Positions 36,454 to 46,732 of a stretch of DNA of 64,000 bases are shown one piece after another (position 1 is the first letter of the stretch; each line of letters opens with the position of its first letter). Origin of the DNA: Paramecium sonneborni (Eukaryota; Ciliophora; Oligohymenophorea; Peniculida; Parameciidae); assembly GCA_905182985.1 (NCBI GenBank), contig CAJJDN010000059.1:63902-127901 (forward strand). The letters are read 5' to 3'. The notes under the pieces were generated by a model. The model worked only from the letters and a program-made list of their open reading frames with translations. It was not told where the DNA came from and searched no databases. The translations under genes were made by a program, and so were the position numbers.

Positions 36454-38150
36454 TCATTCTTTTTTACCGATATGATTGTTATAGATTACATTTAAGTTTT
36501 CTTAGTTGGACATCTAAATCAAATTATCATTCATATTGTTTTCTGAAATATCTACACTAGGATAGGCTTCCATAAATCTATCATAATTTTTATAATATAT
36601 AATACCTTTATCTAATACCTTCATCTTTGAGATAAACTCCAGGAAGTTGATTACCTAGAGTTATCCAATTAGGTCTACAATTATGAGGTCTACCAAATAA
36701 TTCTACTTTTTTTCCATTTGGACACATTCTATTAATAATACCATAAACTTCATCTGGTTTTCTAGATGTTTCTCTAACTTCAGAGACAATAACATCACAA
36801 TCTAATCCTTTGATTAATTAAGGATTTCCTTTAATTCCTATTAAACAATGTTCCTATGAAATATATAATAAATTACCTTGCTATGATTAAGCCAATGTCC
36901 TGTTCTTCCTGTTCTAATAATACGATGTAATTAATTAACCTTGATCCAAACTAATTCTTCAACTCTTCTATAACCCCAAAGAATCAAACATTCTCTTCCT
37001 AATTCCATTGCTCTACCTGTAACCCATAAAAATATGATTCCATCATTTTATAATAAATCAACTCTTAATGCTTTCATTTCTTTATCTTTTAAAGTTCCAT
37101 ATGGTAAATTCATATGAATATCCCAAGGGGGATCAGCCATTATTACATCAAATTTACCAAGTACTCTAAAATCAAAAATTCTTAGATCACAATTTATCCA
37201 TTATGGTGCCATACTTTTATGATTGGATAATGCTGTTTATATTCTCTTTTACCAATCTACATCATTTCCATCAAGAATGTAATGAATAAATTTACATTAT
37301 TCTTATTCAGGACATTAATCTAAATAAGTACAATTACCTAATTTTGTTTATGTATTTGCTTTTAATATCTTTCTAAAATGTGTTTTTTAACATTAAACAT
37401 TTCTACATTTATCTCTTGTAAAATTTTCACATATTTATAATCCTCTTTCTGTAAATTTTCTTTTTGCTTCTTCCTCATCATAATTTTCAGTTTTCAATAA
37501 TGCTGCTCTTTTTCTCTCTAAAGCCAATTAAACAACATTATCTTCATATTTTAAACTTATATTTCCTACATTTTCAATTAATCTTTTTTTTTAAGCAGCT
37601 ATTTTAGGTAATAAACTAATATTAGTCTTTTAATTTCTGGCTTCATCTAATAAATGATCAATTTTTAAGAATGTTTATCCACTTGTAATTGATCTAATTT
37701 CTTCTTTAATCCATTCTTCAACTGTAGGCATTTATTTTGGTTTATCCTTTGAATATTAAATATTCATTTATCCTAACTTCTCTTTTGAAATTGATAAAAT
37801 GAAATCTTATAAATATGTTCCTACTGCAAGTTTAGATAAATTTATTGCTCCAGCTTCAGATAATTAAATTAAGATTGGTTCAATTTATAAATTTCTTAAA
37901 TATGGAGTACTTGTTTTAGTCTTAAATGAATCAATTTATAAAATACCAAAAATATTGTATTTATATAAGTGTACAATTCACCACCTGATATTGGATAATC
38001 AAATTAATCACTTAACATAAATTCTATAACCACAGCTCTAAATTATTCTTAATTAATTGGAGGAAATCTTAGTACATCATTCTTCTCTTTATCTCTTGAT
38101 CTAGAACGATTTGGATCTCCTTTTACTTTTTTATATTTATCTTTATTCAT
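36454..38150 (-). CDS. METTL3: METTL3/IME4-type N6-adenosine methyltransferase
   Basis: 539 residues after three introns (26 nt near 37930, 23 nt near 36870, 28 nt near 36600), an exact multiple of three. Catalytic subunit that methylates mRNA adenosine at N6 with SAM. Seen: a Cys/His zinc-finger block ([19 protein letters not shown], then CTYLDQC...CKFIHY) as in animal METTL3; catalytic DPPW in [81 protein letters not shown]. The zinc fingers separate it from the ciliate DNA 6mA enzymes of the same MT-A70 superfamily. A start at 37731 would also work but drops a conserved helical N-terminal region; 38150 is preferred. Confidence 0.93.
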
Positions 38151-38841
38151 TAATAATTAATTTATATTTTATTTTCTTAAACTATAACACAACTACAACA
38201 AAAACCTCTATAATAATATGTCTTTTATGTATTAAACTCTAATCTCTAAATAGAAAACAATACTATATTTAATAATCAATCAAAATTTAATTTACAATTA
38301 ATAACATGAAAATAATTAGAATTAAAATCACAAATTTCATTGTAAAAATTTATCAATTTAAACTGATTTAATTTTATATTACAAGCTATCTAACTAGCTA
38401 TTTTTATATTAAGTTCTTAAATTCAAAAACCTTAGTATATTCAAATCATTATTTCTCTTTCATTTTACTTTGTAGTAATTGCAAAAAATGGAAAAACGAA
38501 TGCTAAAGTTATATAAAACACTTCAAATATATATTTCAAAGAGTATATTAAGAATATGTATTTAAAATATTTAATAATCAAGACTATTAAAAGAAAGAAA
38601 GTAAGTCAGTTGGTTAGGTTTTTGAAAATATAGAAATTATCTTGAAAATAATCATAGTTCAAAAATGATGAGAATAAGATAGTTTTAACAGTTAAATTTG
38701 TAAATTGTGATTAATAAAAACATAATATGAAGTAAAATATTGATGACTTAATGAGAATAATTAGAATTGTTGGATATGTATTATAATCAGTCAGAAAAGA
38801 GGCTTACATTATTAAGTGGTTCTCCTCTTGCATCATAGATT
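38151..38841. other. Intergenic, about 690 bases
   Basis: AT-rich spacer upstream of METTL3. A plus-strand frame from about 38488 (MEKRMLKLYKTLQIYISKS) is open for 45 codons, but its composition fits chance. Nothing else supported. Confidence 0.4.
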
Positions 38842-39054
38842 TCAATCAAGAGAATTAAGGAATTCTTCTAAATCTTATGTGGTATCTATAATTGAGTCTA
38901 CTTGTGAGAAATTTTTTATCATTGGGTTTTGAGCTTCAACTCTTAATATTTCTATAAAACTAAGATCTTCATCAGTTGAACAATCTGATCTTGCATTTTC
39001 ATTTTTTTATAAGATAGGCTATTTTATCGTAATTGGTTTTAAGAACCTCTACAT
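38842..39054 (-). CDS. Small acidic ORF, 70 residues
   Basis: Single-exon frame MQRFLKPITIKQPILQKNEN, then an acidic part (DCSTDEDLSFIEILRVEAQ), ending TTQDLEEFLNSLD. The composition is protein-like with low Ile/Phe noise. It lies 51 bases downstream of another small same-strand frame (39106-39288) and could be an exon of it, but I found no intron joining them. Confidence 0.35.
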
Positions 39055-39105
39055 CTATAAAATAAAAAATAATTATAATGTTATTTTAATAATAATGATA
39101 TTTTT

Positions 39106-39288
39106 TCATCTTATTTTATCGATAATAAATGAATGTCTTAAAATTGTAAATACAGCTAAATGAGCTATTCCACAAATTGTTCCCTTAACCAAGACTTCTC
39201 CAACTCCCCAAGCCACTTATTTCAATTAATCTTCAGTGTTTGTTACACTTGTTGATCCACTTTCATAAGAATTCTAAGATGAACTCAT
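39106..39288 (-). CDS. Small membrane-type ORF, 60 residues
   Basis: Starts MSSSQNSYESGSTSVTNTED, then a single hydrophobic helix (GTICGIAHLAVFTILRHSF) and ends IIDKIR. One predicted transmembrane segment. Could be a short tail-anchored protein or the first exon of a gene that includes 38842-39054. Confidence 0.4.
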
Positions 39289-39345
39289 ATTTTTAATATA
39301 TTATATTAATGTATAATTTTTGAATATTATTTCTTAATTTTTCAA

Positions 39346-40259
39346 TCATTCTTTGACTCTTTTCTCAATTTCTATCAAAACATCTTCTTCTGGGATTCCA
39401 TTTAATAAAAATTCGTGTTCTAATACTTATTATAATGATATCCGTTTCCCTGGATCACATTCTAACATAGACATTATTAAATTTTTAAATTCTTATGGAA
39501 ATTGTTATTATCTAAACTATTCACATTTGCTCCAGAATAAATCGAATTATTTATTCTATATTAAACTCCACCATCCATCCTTTACATTAGGATCATTAGT
39601 TTAAAATGGAGGGAATCCCATTACTACAATAAATAATACTACACCCAATGCAAAAATATCACATTTAAATAGATTCACTGTTTGATTAATATACATTTCA
39701 GGGGCTGTATATCCAGGAGTTCCCCCTGGAGGTCTCAAAGGTTCTTTACTAATTCTAGCAAAGCCAAAATCACATAGTTTCAAATTGAAATCTGCAGCTA
39801 TTAAAATATTCTCTGGTTTTATATCACAATGGGCTATAGAAATTGTATGAAGTGTAATTAGCACTCTTGTAAGATATTTTGCTAATGTCTTTGCATATGA
39901 TAATTAAAATGGACCCTTTTTTAATATTTTTAAAAATGTGTCATTAGGCATGTACTCTAATAATGCACAAGTATAATCTTAAGCATATCCTTTCAATAAA
40001 ACTACTCCTGCATTATCAATGCGTTTAAGAATTTGTATTTCGTTCGCTAAATAAATTATAATTAAACCTGGAGATTTATTATATGGTCTTATGATAAATT
40101 TGTTAGAACTTTAAGAGCAAACATTTCTCCTGTTTTCTTATGCATAGCCAAATAAACTCTAGCATCATGTCCTTGACCTAAAGGTGGGTTTAAATTCACA
40201 ACAAAATATTTTTAGAAGTCTTGTTGAGTGAAAACAAAAATATTGTTTCCAGATTACAT
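39346..40259 (-). CDS. Serine/threonine protein kinase with HCD catalytic loop
   Basis: Compact kinase of about 297 residues, essentially only a kinase domain. Seen: PPLGQGHDARVYLA loop, FALKV with the beta-3 Lys, IAHCDIKPENIL (the HRD Arg is Cys), LCDFGFAR, GGTPGYTAPEMY, FKCDIFALGVVLFIVVMGFP, DPGKRISLQQVLEHEFL. DFG, Lys and Asp are intact, so activity is likely; an HCD instead of HRD means it probably does not depend on activation-loop phosphorylation. Near 40080-40110 (between beta-3 and helix C) the frame shifts with no standard intron, so a splice variant or base error sits there. Belongs to the CAMK/CDPK-like group loosely. Confidence 0.75.
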
Positions 40260-40605
40260 TTATATATTATTTCTTTGTTTATTAAAAAATTTAAATATTG
40301 AAAACTATTCATATATTATCTCATTTTAAAGAACAATTTCTATATAAATTCATCTTCATTTATTTATTAATTATTTATCACACCATTCAATTTTTTCATA
40401 TTTTTGCTTTCATTTTTTTTATAAAATATCTTATTCAAATATTTTATTTCTATTTATCATTTCAAATAAACTTACTCTATCATATACCAATTAATTTAAT
40501 CAAATATTTTAAGTTTACTTTAAACAAAAAGTTTTACCATTTAATCCTATCCCAAATTAAATGATTTGTAAAAAAAATAAATTAATCAAATGAAATCTAT
40601 TAAAA
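40260..40605. other. Intergenic AT-rich spacer
   Basis: A hydrophobic plus-strand frame (40298-40564) is open even in the standard code, but consists of Phe/Ile/Leu/Tyr from T-rich sequence and looks like chance. Nothing else seen. Confidence 0.45.
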
Positions 40606-40980
40606 ATGAATCAATCAAATTTCATGAATTATCTTTTTGAAGGAAATTTACCAGTTGGTCTAATCTAATATGATTACTAGAAAATTTAGAGAAAAAAATT
40701 TATAAAAAATTAATTTGAAAATTTTTTGTTAATTACTAGAACGTATGTTAATAGATTCATTATTTTATTTTTAGATAGCAAATAATATTTTATATAAAAA
40801 AATTTAATTTAATGTTTCAATAATTTGTTCTAATCCAAAAATATTAAAAAAAAAAGGAATTGATTTAGATGAAAAACATTATTTTATTAAGATAGATAGT
40901 AAATGCCAGTAATAAGATTCTTTATATAATTAAATATTAAAAAATTTAAGTTTCCTAAGATAATAATCAAAGAAGTTGAA
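40606..40980 (+). CDS. Possible small spliced gene
   Basis: Starts MNQSNFMNYLFEGNLPVGLI and continues with a basic, Gln-rich segment. After an apparent intron near 40741-40773 there is a protein-like frame (GIDLDEKHYFIKIDSKC, then QQQDSLYNQILKNLSFLR). The two halves do not join in frame with the most obvious intron, so exact structure is unresolved. The end overlaps or abuts the stop of the convergent Aurora-like kinase. Confidence 0.3.
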
Positions 40981-40994
40981 ATAATTGCAATCTG

Positions 40995-42159
40995 TCATAC
41001 TAATTTTTAAGCACTAAGTCTTATTGGATCAGTAGAAATTCGTTTATTAAAATTTGCAAGAGGTGAATTCATTGGTGATCCAAGTGGAGATCCTAATGGG
41101 GATCCAAGACCAAGATTAAATGGAGACCCAATCGAAGAACCTTACCTATTCCTTAAAGGAGATCCTAAATCGTTCATTTAAGGTGTTCCAAATCCTGTTC
41201 TTAATGGAGATCCTAATGGTGAAGCCATTTAAGGAGATTTTTGATTAATTCCTTATATATCCTACAGATTTTTAGAACATGCTATGATATTAATTGACAG
41301 ATCCTTATGTCTATTAAATCTTCTAATACAAGGACTATAAAGAATCTCTGATGTAGTAGGTCTTCGATTTGGATCATTTTCAAGCATTTATTTCAACAAT
41401 TATTTACATTCCTCGCTGATTCCAAATTTAAAAAACAATGATCCAACTATAGGAAAACTATTATGAAGTATTTCCTAAAAGATTATATAACAATTATAAA
41501 TACATATAATACTATCCCTAAACTCCACACATCTAATTTCTCATTTTAAACTTTATTGCTAATGACTTCTGGAGGCATGTATTCAAGGGTTCCACAAATT
41601 TAAGGATTAACATATCCTCCTTAAAGAGATGTACTCCAAGTGAAATCAGCTACTTTTATTTAATCGTCAGATGTTAAAAGCAAATTTGACAACTACTCTT
41701 TTAATTTATATTTTTACTTTAATGTCTCTATGTAAAACACTTTTTGTATGCAAATATTGAACTGCCTTGACTATTTATACGAAATAATACAAAGCTTTCT
41801 CTTCTCTTAAAGGTCCATTTAATTGTGTTTTTTAAAATAGGCATCCTCCATTACAATATTCTAACAACATATATAAATATTCATTGTCTTCAAAAGCTTC
41901 AACCATTGATACAATATTTGGATGATTTAACTGGGATTATATATTAATTTCATTTCTTAAATTGCTAATATCACTCAAGGATAGAGACTTTTTACTAATC
42001 TTAAAAAATTGTCAAAATATATACAATCTTAGCTGCATGGTAACTACCTAAATTTAAAGATTTTGCCAACAAAACAACCCCATAAGCACCCTTTCCCAAA
42101 ACTTTATTATAGATTATATACTTGTCTTTAGCTCCTTAAACCTAAAATTATTATATCAT
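40995..42159 (-). CDS. Aurora-like protein kinase with GSP-repeat tail
   Basis: About 360 residues. Seen: VLGKGAYGVVLLAKS, HAAKIV, LNHPNIVSMVEAFEDNEYLY, MLLEYCNGGCLF, VQYLHTKSVLHRDIK, VADFTWSTSL, CGTLEYMPPEVI, EKLDVWSLGIVLY, DPNRRPTTSEILYSP. The DFxWS plus CGTLEYMPPE pair is characteristic of Aurora kinases (mitotic regulators), but DFG is DFT here. The C-terminal tail is made of short GSP units (GSPLGSPLGSPM; also SPLRTGFGTP) that look like proline-directed phosphorylation sites. Introns of about 20-29 nt lie near 41720, 41980 and 41480. The start at 42159 is the ATG in frame with the kinase domain. Confidence 0.75.
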
Positions 42160-42545
42160 AATATAATAAAAAATCTTAATTAAGCATCAGATTTTAACTA
42201 GAATACAAAAAGTACGTTTTTAATTTTTTAATGTTTAAATCATATTATGAATCACCTAGAGCTATTTACTTCACTCGATAACTTTCATAACGCCTATCTA
42301 TTATTTCAAAATAGGTACTCAAAATTAATGTTTGACATATATGGTCTTAAATAAATCATAAAATTTATTTTTAATTTTAGAATATTCTCTCAAAGTTGAG
42401 TTATTTAATATGTCTATATTCATAACATGTTATCTTTTTTTTATTAAATATTTTTAGGACATAAATTCTAAAAAATAATTTTTAAAAGTATTCAATATTA
42501 AAAATGTGATAGTGAAAATAATAAATAAATAATTAAAAGAATATA
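42160..42545. other. Intergenic AT-rich spacer between divergent genes
   Basis: 386 bases with no supported frame; holds the upstream regions of the Aurora-like kinase (minus) and the small plus-strand gene at 42546. Confidence 0.45.
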
Positions 42546-42853
42546 ATGATAATTATTTAAGAAAAAACGAAATTCATACACCTTATTCATACCGTTATTT
42601 TGTATAATTTTATTACATTAAAATCGGTAGTGATTATAATTTATATCCCTTAGGAGGATGTTATAATTTTAAGCTAAAGACTTTGGGTTTGACAAATGAT
42701 CCGTTTTACATCTATACTTATTATTAATAAGAAATAGAATGCTATTAGATTGAAGGTTAATAATGGGATTATGGTTAAAAGTATAACTAAATTAATTTAT
42801 TTAATTTACTTATTCTTAATCAATCTATTTAGGTTATTTATTTTTTTTCCTGA
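42546..42853 (+). CDS. Small unknown protein, 92 residues
   Basis: One 29-nt intron joins MIIIQEKTKFIHLIHTVIF to a second exon with DYNLYPLGGCYNFKLKTLG, TNDPFYIYTYYQQEIECYQI and QQWDYGQKYNQ, ending with TGA. The exon is purine-rich on this strand, as coding strands in this window are, and is rich in aromatic, Gly and Cys residues. A competing minus-strand frame without TGA runs through the same region and is treated as chance. It ends 14 bases from the TTLL stop. Confidence 0.45.
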
Positions 42854-42867
42854 TAGAAAACTTCTTT

Positions 42868-44878
42868 TCATTTTTTTAATCTTGTATTGATTTAATTTAC
42901 ATTAAAGGAGACAAGTTTGATAATGAATTTTATTGACTCATTTAAATAATCTAAAAACTAGAATTGTCTTATTTGCTTTCAGCCCTTCTAAATTAAATTA
43001 AATCAATAAGTTAAATTTCTGGAATTCTCTTTTCAGCAAAATTATATAAATCTTTAAGTGAATCTGATTACTGATAATCTTCATAGGTAACAAAATTATC
43101 AGGTTCTAACTGAGGTTAAGATTAAATAGGTTCTGGTACTTATTATATATTTTATTCTGGTTCTTCTTAAGTGATTTCTTAATCAGCTTTGGTAGTTTTT
43201 ATAGGATATAGATTAGTATTGACTTTGCTTTAAACATGCTTATACAATTAGTTTTTTTAGTTATTTATTGGTTTCTAAGAACAAGACTATGGTTTAGGTT
43301 ATTCAGATATAGTATCTCTTTTTAAGTTTCTTCTAATATCTATAAATATAAATGAATAAATTAACTTGCTCCAGTCCAATCTTCATATAATTTTTAGGCA
43401 TGTAATAAGTATTCATCATAGGATTTATCACAAGGATATATCAGTTCAAAATCCCCTTTGTTTTTAAATTCATATTCATCTCTTTCTTTTTATGCTTACA
43501 TTTTCAGTACTTTTTTTTCTTCATAAGATAGTTTAGTCTTTTTTCCTGTAAGTACTCGTTTTTACATTTAGTCCTTCTTTTATGAAATTATATCATTCTT
43601 TGTTTTAACATTGATATTCATAAGTGTAATAGCATCTCGAATTAAATTCTTTTTGATGTAAGAATCTAAAGGAGTATCAGTTGTGAAACTAGGAGTGTGG
43701 TTAACTTCCAATAAGTAAGGTTTTAAGGAACTATCAATTAATATATCAAAACCAAGAATTTCAAAACACATATTATTTGCATAATTTTCTATTTATGTAT
43801 AATTTTATTAGAGTATGGGTTAAACAGCACAAAAAGTCTTTATAATTAAATCTTTGATATCACTCAACAATAAATCAACATTTTATTTCTAAATAAAATG
43901 TTATTAAATATACTTAAAGTCTTAAAAATTCAAAAACACTAGTCATGCTTCTTTTGTGTCCTATATCCATTTTTTTATCATCTTCATTGAATATGAAATT
44001 GGGGTTGTCTTTATTGATAGCATAATTAGTTAGATGCATACAAACATCATCAAGATTAGTTGAATGTGGTGATGAATACAATTAAGTAGCAAATCTAGCT
44101 AATCCTTCTTTATATAAGTAAATCCTTAATGGATCACAACCACAAATCATTACATACATTCTTAAATCAAATTTCAATCCATCTATTAATAAAGGTTTAT
44201 GTATATATCTTTAAGCAACATAATGTTCTTAAGGATTAATAGAATCTATTGAGCGAGTCAAAAATATTCCTTTCGTTATTATTAAATTAATAGATTACCT
44301 TTTCCTTAACAAGAAGCTTCTGGTTTTACAATAAAAGTCTTAGCTTTCCCTTTCTGAAATTATGCTTTAAAATCACCATATTCACTTGGAAGCATCCAAG
44401 TTCTTGGGTAAAAATCGTATTCTTCTGGATATTATTTTTACATTTTATTTAGATTACGACCAAGGTGATTTTTTCTCGCCAAAGAATACATACCTGGAAA
44501 ATGATTTATTCTTTGGTGAGCTTATCATAAACATTAGAACTATACGTTGCATTTTAGAGAGTGTTTCTGGTAGAACAGCATTATCAGTCCAGCAAAAGTC
44601 CCAATTATTGTTTTCAAGATAAGGAACATAAGACAACTTAAATTTGTAAATCATTTTTCCTACAAATTTAACAACAGGATACTAAGTGTCTATTTAATTA
44701 TTTATTATATACCTGAAACATTCATTATTAACTTCTTGCTAGAATTTACAACTTTCTTTTTTTTCTTTTTTACTTAGATTTGCTCTTCTTCACTCTCCGA
44801 TTCTTATGAAACTTCATCTTCATCTGCTTCACTATCTTCAAAATCTCCATTAAATGGCATTTCTTTTTCCTACTTCAT
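42868..44878 (-). CDS. Tubulin tyrosine ligase-like enzyme (TTLL), probable polyglutamylase
   Basis: About 620 residues. Adds glutamate chains to tubulin, important in cilia. Seen: acidic N terminus; [73 protein letters not shown]-grasp motif [84 protein letters not shown] with metal-binding Asn. This order matches the TTLL6/13/4 polyglutamylases. After the domain comes a basic then Gln/Ser-rich tail. At least five introns; a 20-nt last intron near 42880 brings in the TGA at 42868. The start lies only 32 bases from the next divergent ATG. Confidence 0.88.
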
Positions 44879-44910
44879 TTTTTTTATATACAGTTATTAA
44901 AATAATATTT
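44879..44910. promoter_or_regulatory. Very short divergent intergenic region (32 bp)
   Basis: Everything between the TTLL start codon (minus, 44878) and the start codon of the 111-residue gene (plus, 44911). It is almost all A/T. Both promoters must overlap the opposite gene or be extremely compact, unless one start codon is misassigned. Confidence 0.5.
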
Positions 44911-45246
44911 ATGCATTAAGAACCTTTTGTCTTACTCAAAAATTATCGCTAATAATAGGATGCTTTAAAATTAATACCAAAATAGAAATTCATACCAATT
45001 CAAAACAAACTGGTTAAGAAAACTTAAAAACCTAAGAAATATACTATTTAAAAGGAAACTAATCCATAATTGAGTCGAATTTAGACTTAATCATTTCTAG
45101 AACCTTTAATTCAATTATAGTAATATACAGACGATTCAATAAATGAAATTTAATATTCGCCTCTTCTGTTCAATGAGTTCAAACTCACTTATCAGGCCTC
45201 CTATTGTGATAACATTAATCTTCCAGATGAAGCATTTGGATTTTGA
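44911..45246 (+). CDS. Unknown 111-residue protein
   Basis: Single-exon frame MHQEPFVLLKNYRQQQDALK, basic in the middle (KKTQKPKKYTIQKETNP), ending SYCDNINLPDEAFGF then TGA. GC content is higher than in the flanks and Gln codons are frequent, supporting coding. No family recognised; the aromatic/acidic C terminus could be a short binding motif. Confidence 0.55.
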
Positions 45247-46117
45247 CATCGCTACACAAACTGGCTTTTCGAAAAAAAATAGAATGAATTAATATATTAA
45301 GATTTATCAATTCCTTCCTTTTTATTTCTCAAAATTAATATATCTTAATTAATATAATTTTTAAAGTAATTTTTAAGAATTTAGTTATTTCAGTCATCTA
45401 TTCTTGTCTAATTTTACATAGAATTTCAAAGTATTGGAATACTACTATTATGCTATTCAATAAATAAATTAATAGAGATCAATCTTATAGTTCTAAGAAA
45501 TTTTTGAGAACATAAAGTAATATAATATATTGTAAATAGTAATATCAAAACTTCTTAATGAAAATGTTTGTAAATATTTTCAATACTTTAATAGTAAATA
45601 AATTTCTCAATTTAATTATTCTTTGAAAATAGTTTTGTTTTTTTATTTTTTAAACTAATATAAGTTTATGATAAATATAAATTCTATAGGATATTAAATA
45701 CTTTTAAAGGTTAAGTTCTTTTTTATCAGTTATTCTGATTATTTTTAAGTTATTTATGTATATTGGATTAATTTGAATAAAAAAGAATGTTCAAAAATGA
45801 AAAATAATCTTAGTTCAAAAATAAACAATAAATAATTATTCATTAAAAAAGATTGTTGTGATTGGACATAATTAATAATTCAGATTTGAGATTTTGAAAA
45901 TGTTAATGATTGATTAATAAATTTGATAAGATTAAACTTTATGGAGAGATAGAGTCATTAGGGAATAAAAGTTAATATAAGTCTTTTTTAATATTAGAAT
46001 ATAAATAGAGAATATATGATTTTAATTGGGTTTATAAGTGATGAGTTGTATTAAAAATAAATAGCATAGTTATGAAAATTTGAGTTATAAATTAAATCTT
46101 TTTTTTTAAAAAGTATT
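45247..46117. other. Intergenic, about 870 bases
   Basis: Long AT-rich spacer upstream of the eS31 gene, with many T and A runs. I see no supported frame, RNA gene or repeat. Confidence 0.45.
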
Positions 46118-46707
46118 ATGATAATATAGGTTGGTCACCTTAATGGAGAGGTGAAAACATATAATTTGGCAGATTAGAGTACTGCAGGTGAATTAATGAA
46201 TTTTTTGAACTGTGAATTGGCATGTGAAGTTCAATTGGTTTAAAGTGGTGAATTAGTGAATGCATCATCAATATTGGCTGGAGAGAGAATCTATTATGTT
46301 ACAGTAGATGCAGAAGGAGGAAAGAAAAAGAAGAAGAAGAAGAAGAATTTTGCAAAGCCCAAGAAGAAGAAGCACAGACACCGAAAAGTAAAATTGGCTA
46401 CTCTTAAATTGTATAATGTTGATAACAAGGGAGTAGTGTAAAGATCACATAAATAATGTCCATAATGTCCTTAAGGTGTTTATATGGCTAAACATTTTGA
46501 TAGACATTATTGTGGAACATGTCATTAAACCTTTAGAATGGATGAAGCAACAGTAATTATATTAATTAAATATTTTAGATTAGAGCTAATTTAGAAGCAA
46601 TCAAAAAATAATAAGCTGCTAAAGCTGCTGCGGCTGCTGCTGCTGCTCCAGCTGGTGGTGCTGCAGATAAAGGAGCTGCTGGAGGTAAAAAAGGAAAGAA
46701 GAAATGA
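46118..46707 (+). CDS. RPS27A: Ribosomal protein eS31 (RPS27A) fused to a diverged ubiquitin-like domain
   Basis: 187 residues with one 26-nt intron (46553-46578). Small-subunit ribosomal protein. The first 68 residues occupy the ubiquitin position and end in Gly-Gly (VTVDAEGG) right before the Lys-rich run, but hardly resemble ubiquitin: MIIQVGHLNGEVKTYNLADQ at the start and none of ubiquitin's LRLRGG ending. The eS31 part is clear: KKKNFAKPKKKKHRHRKVKL, LKLYNVDNKG, then the zinc ribbon CPQC...HFDRHYCGTC. The C terminus is extended by an Ala/Gly/Lys tail (AAKAAAAAAAAPAGGAADK) absent from typical family members. Whether the N domain is cleaved off is unknown. Confidence 0.9.
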
Positions 46708-46732
46708 TAAATATTTAGTATATTAATAAATA

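Noticed and set aside
40298..40564. 88-codon hydrophobic plus-strand ORF
   Set aside because: Phe/Ile/Leu/Tyr-only composition from T-rich intergenic sequence; no Gln codons, no intron, no motif.
42492..42867. Extension of the TTLL reading frame by about 125 codons without TGA
   Set aside because: A 20-nt GT-AG intron near 42880 gives a stop at 42868, and the extension would overlap a plausible convergent small gene; long TGA-free frames are common by chance in this AT-rich DNA.
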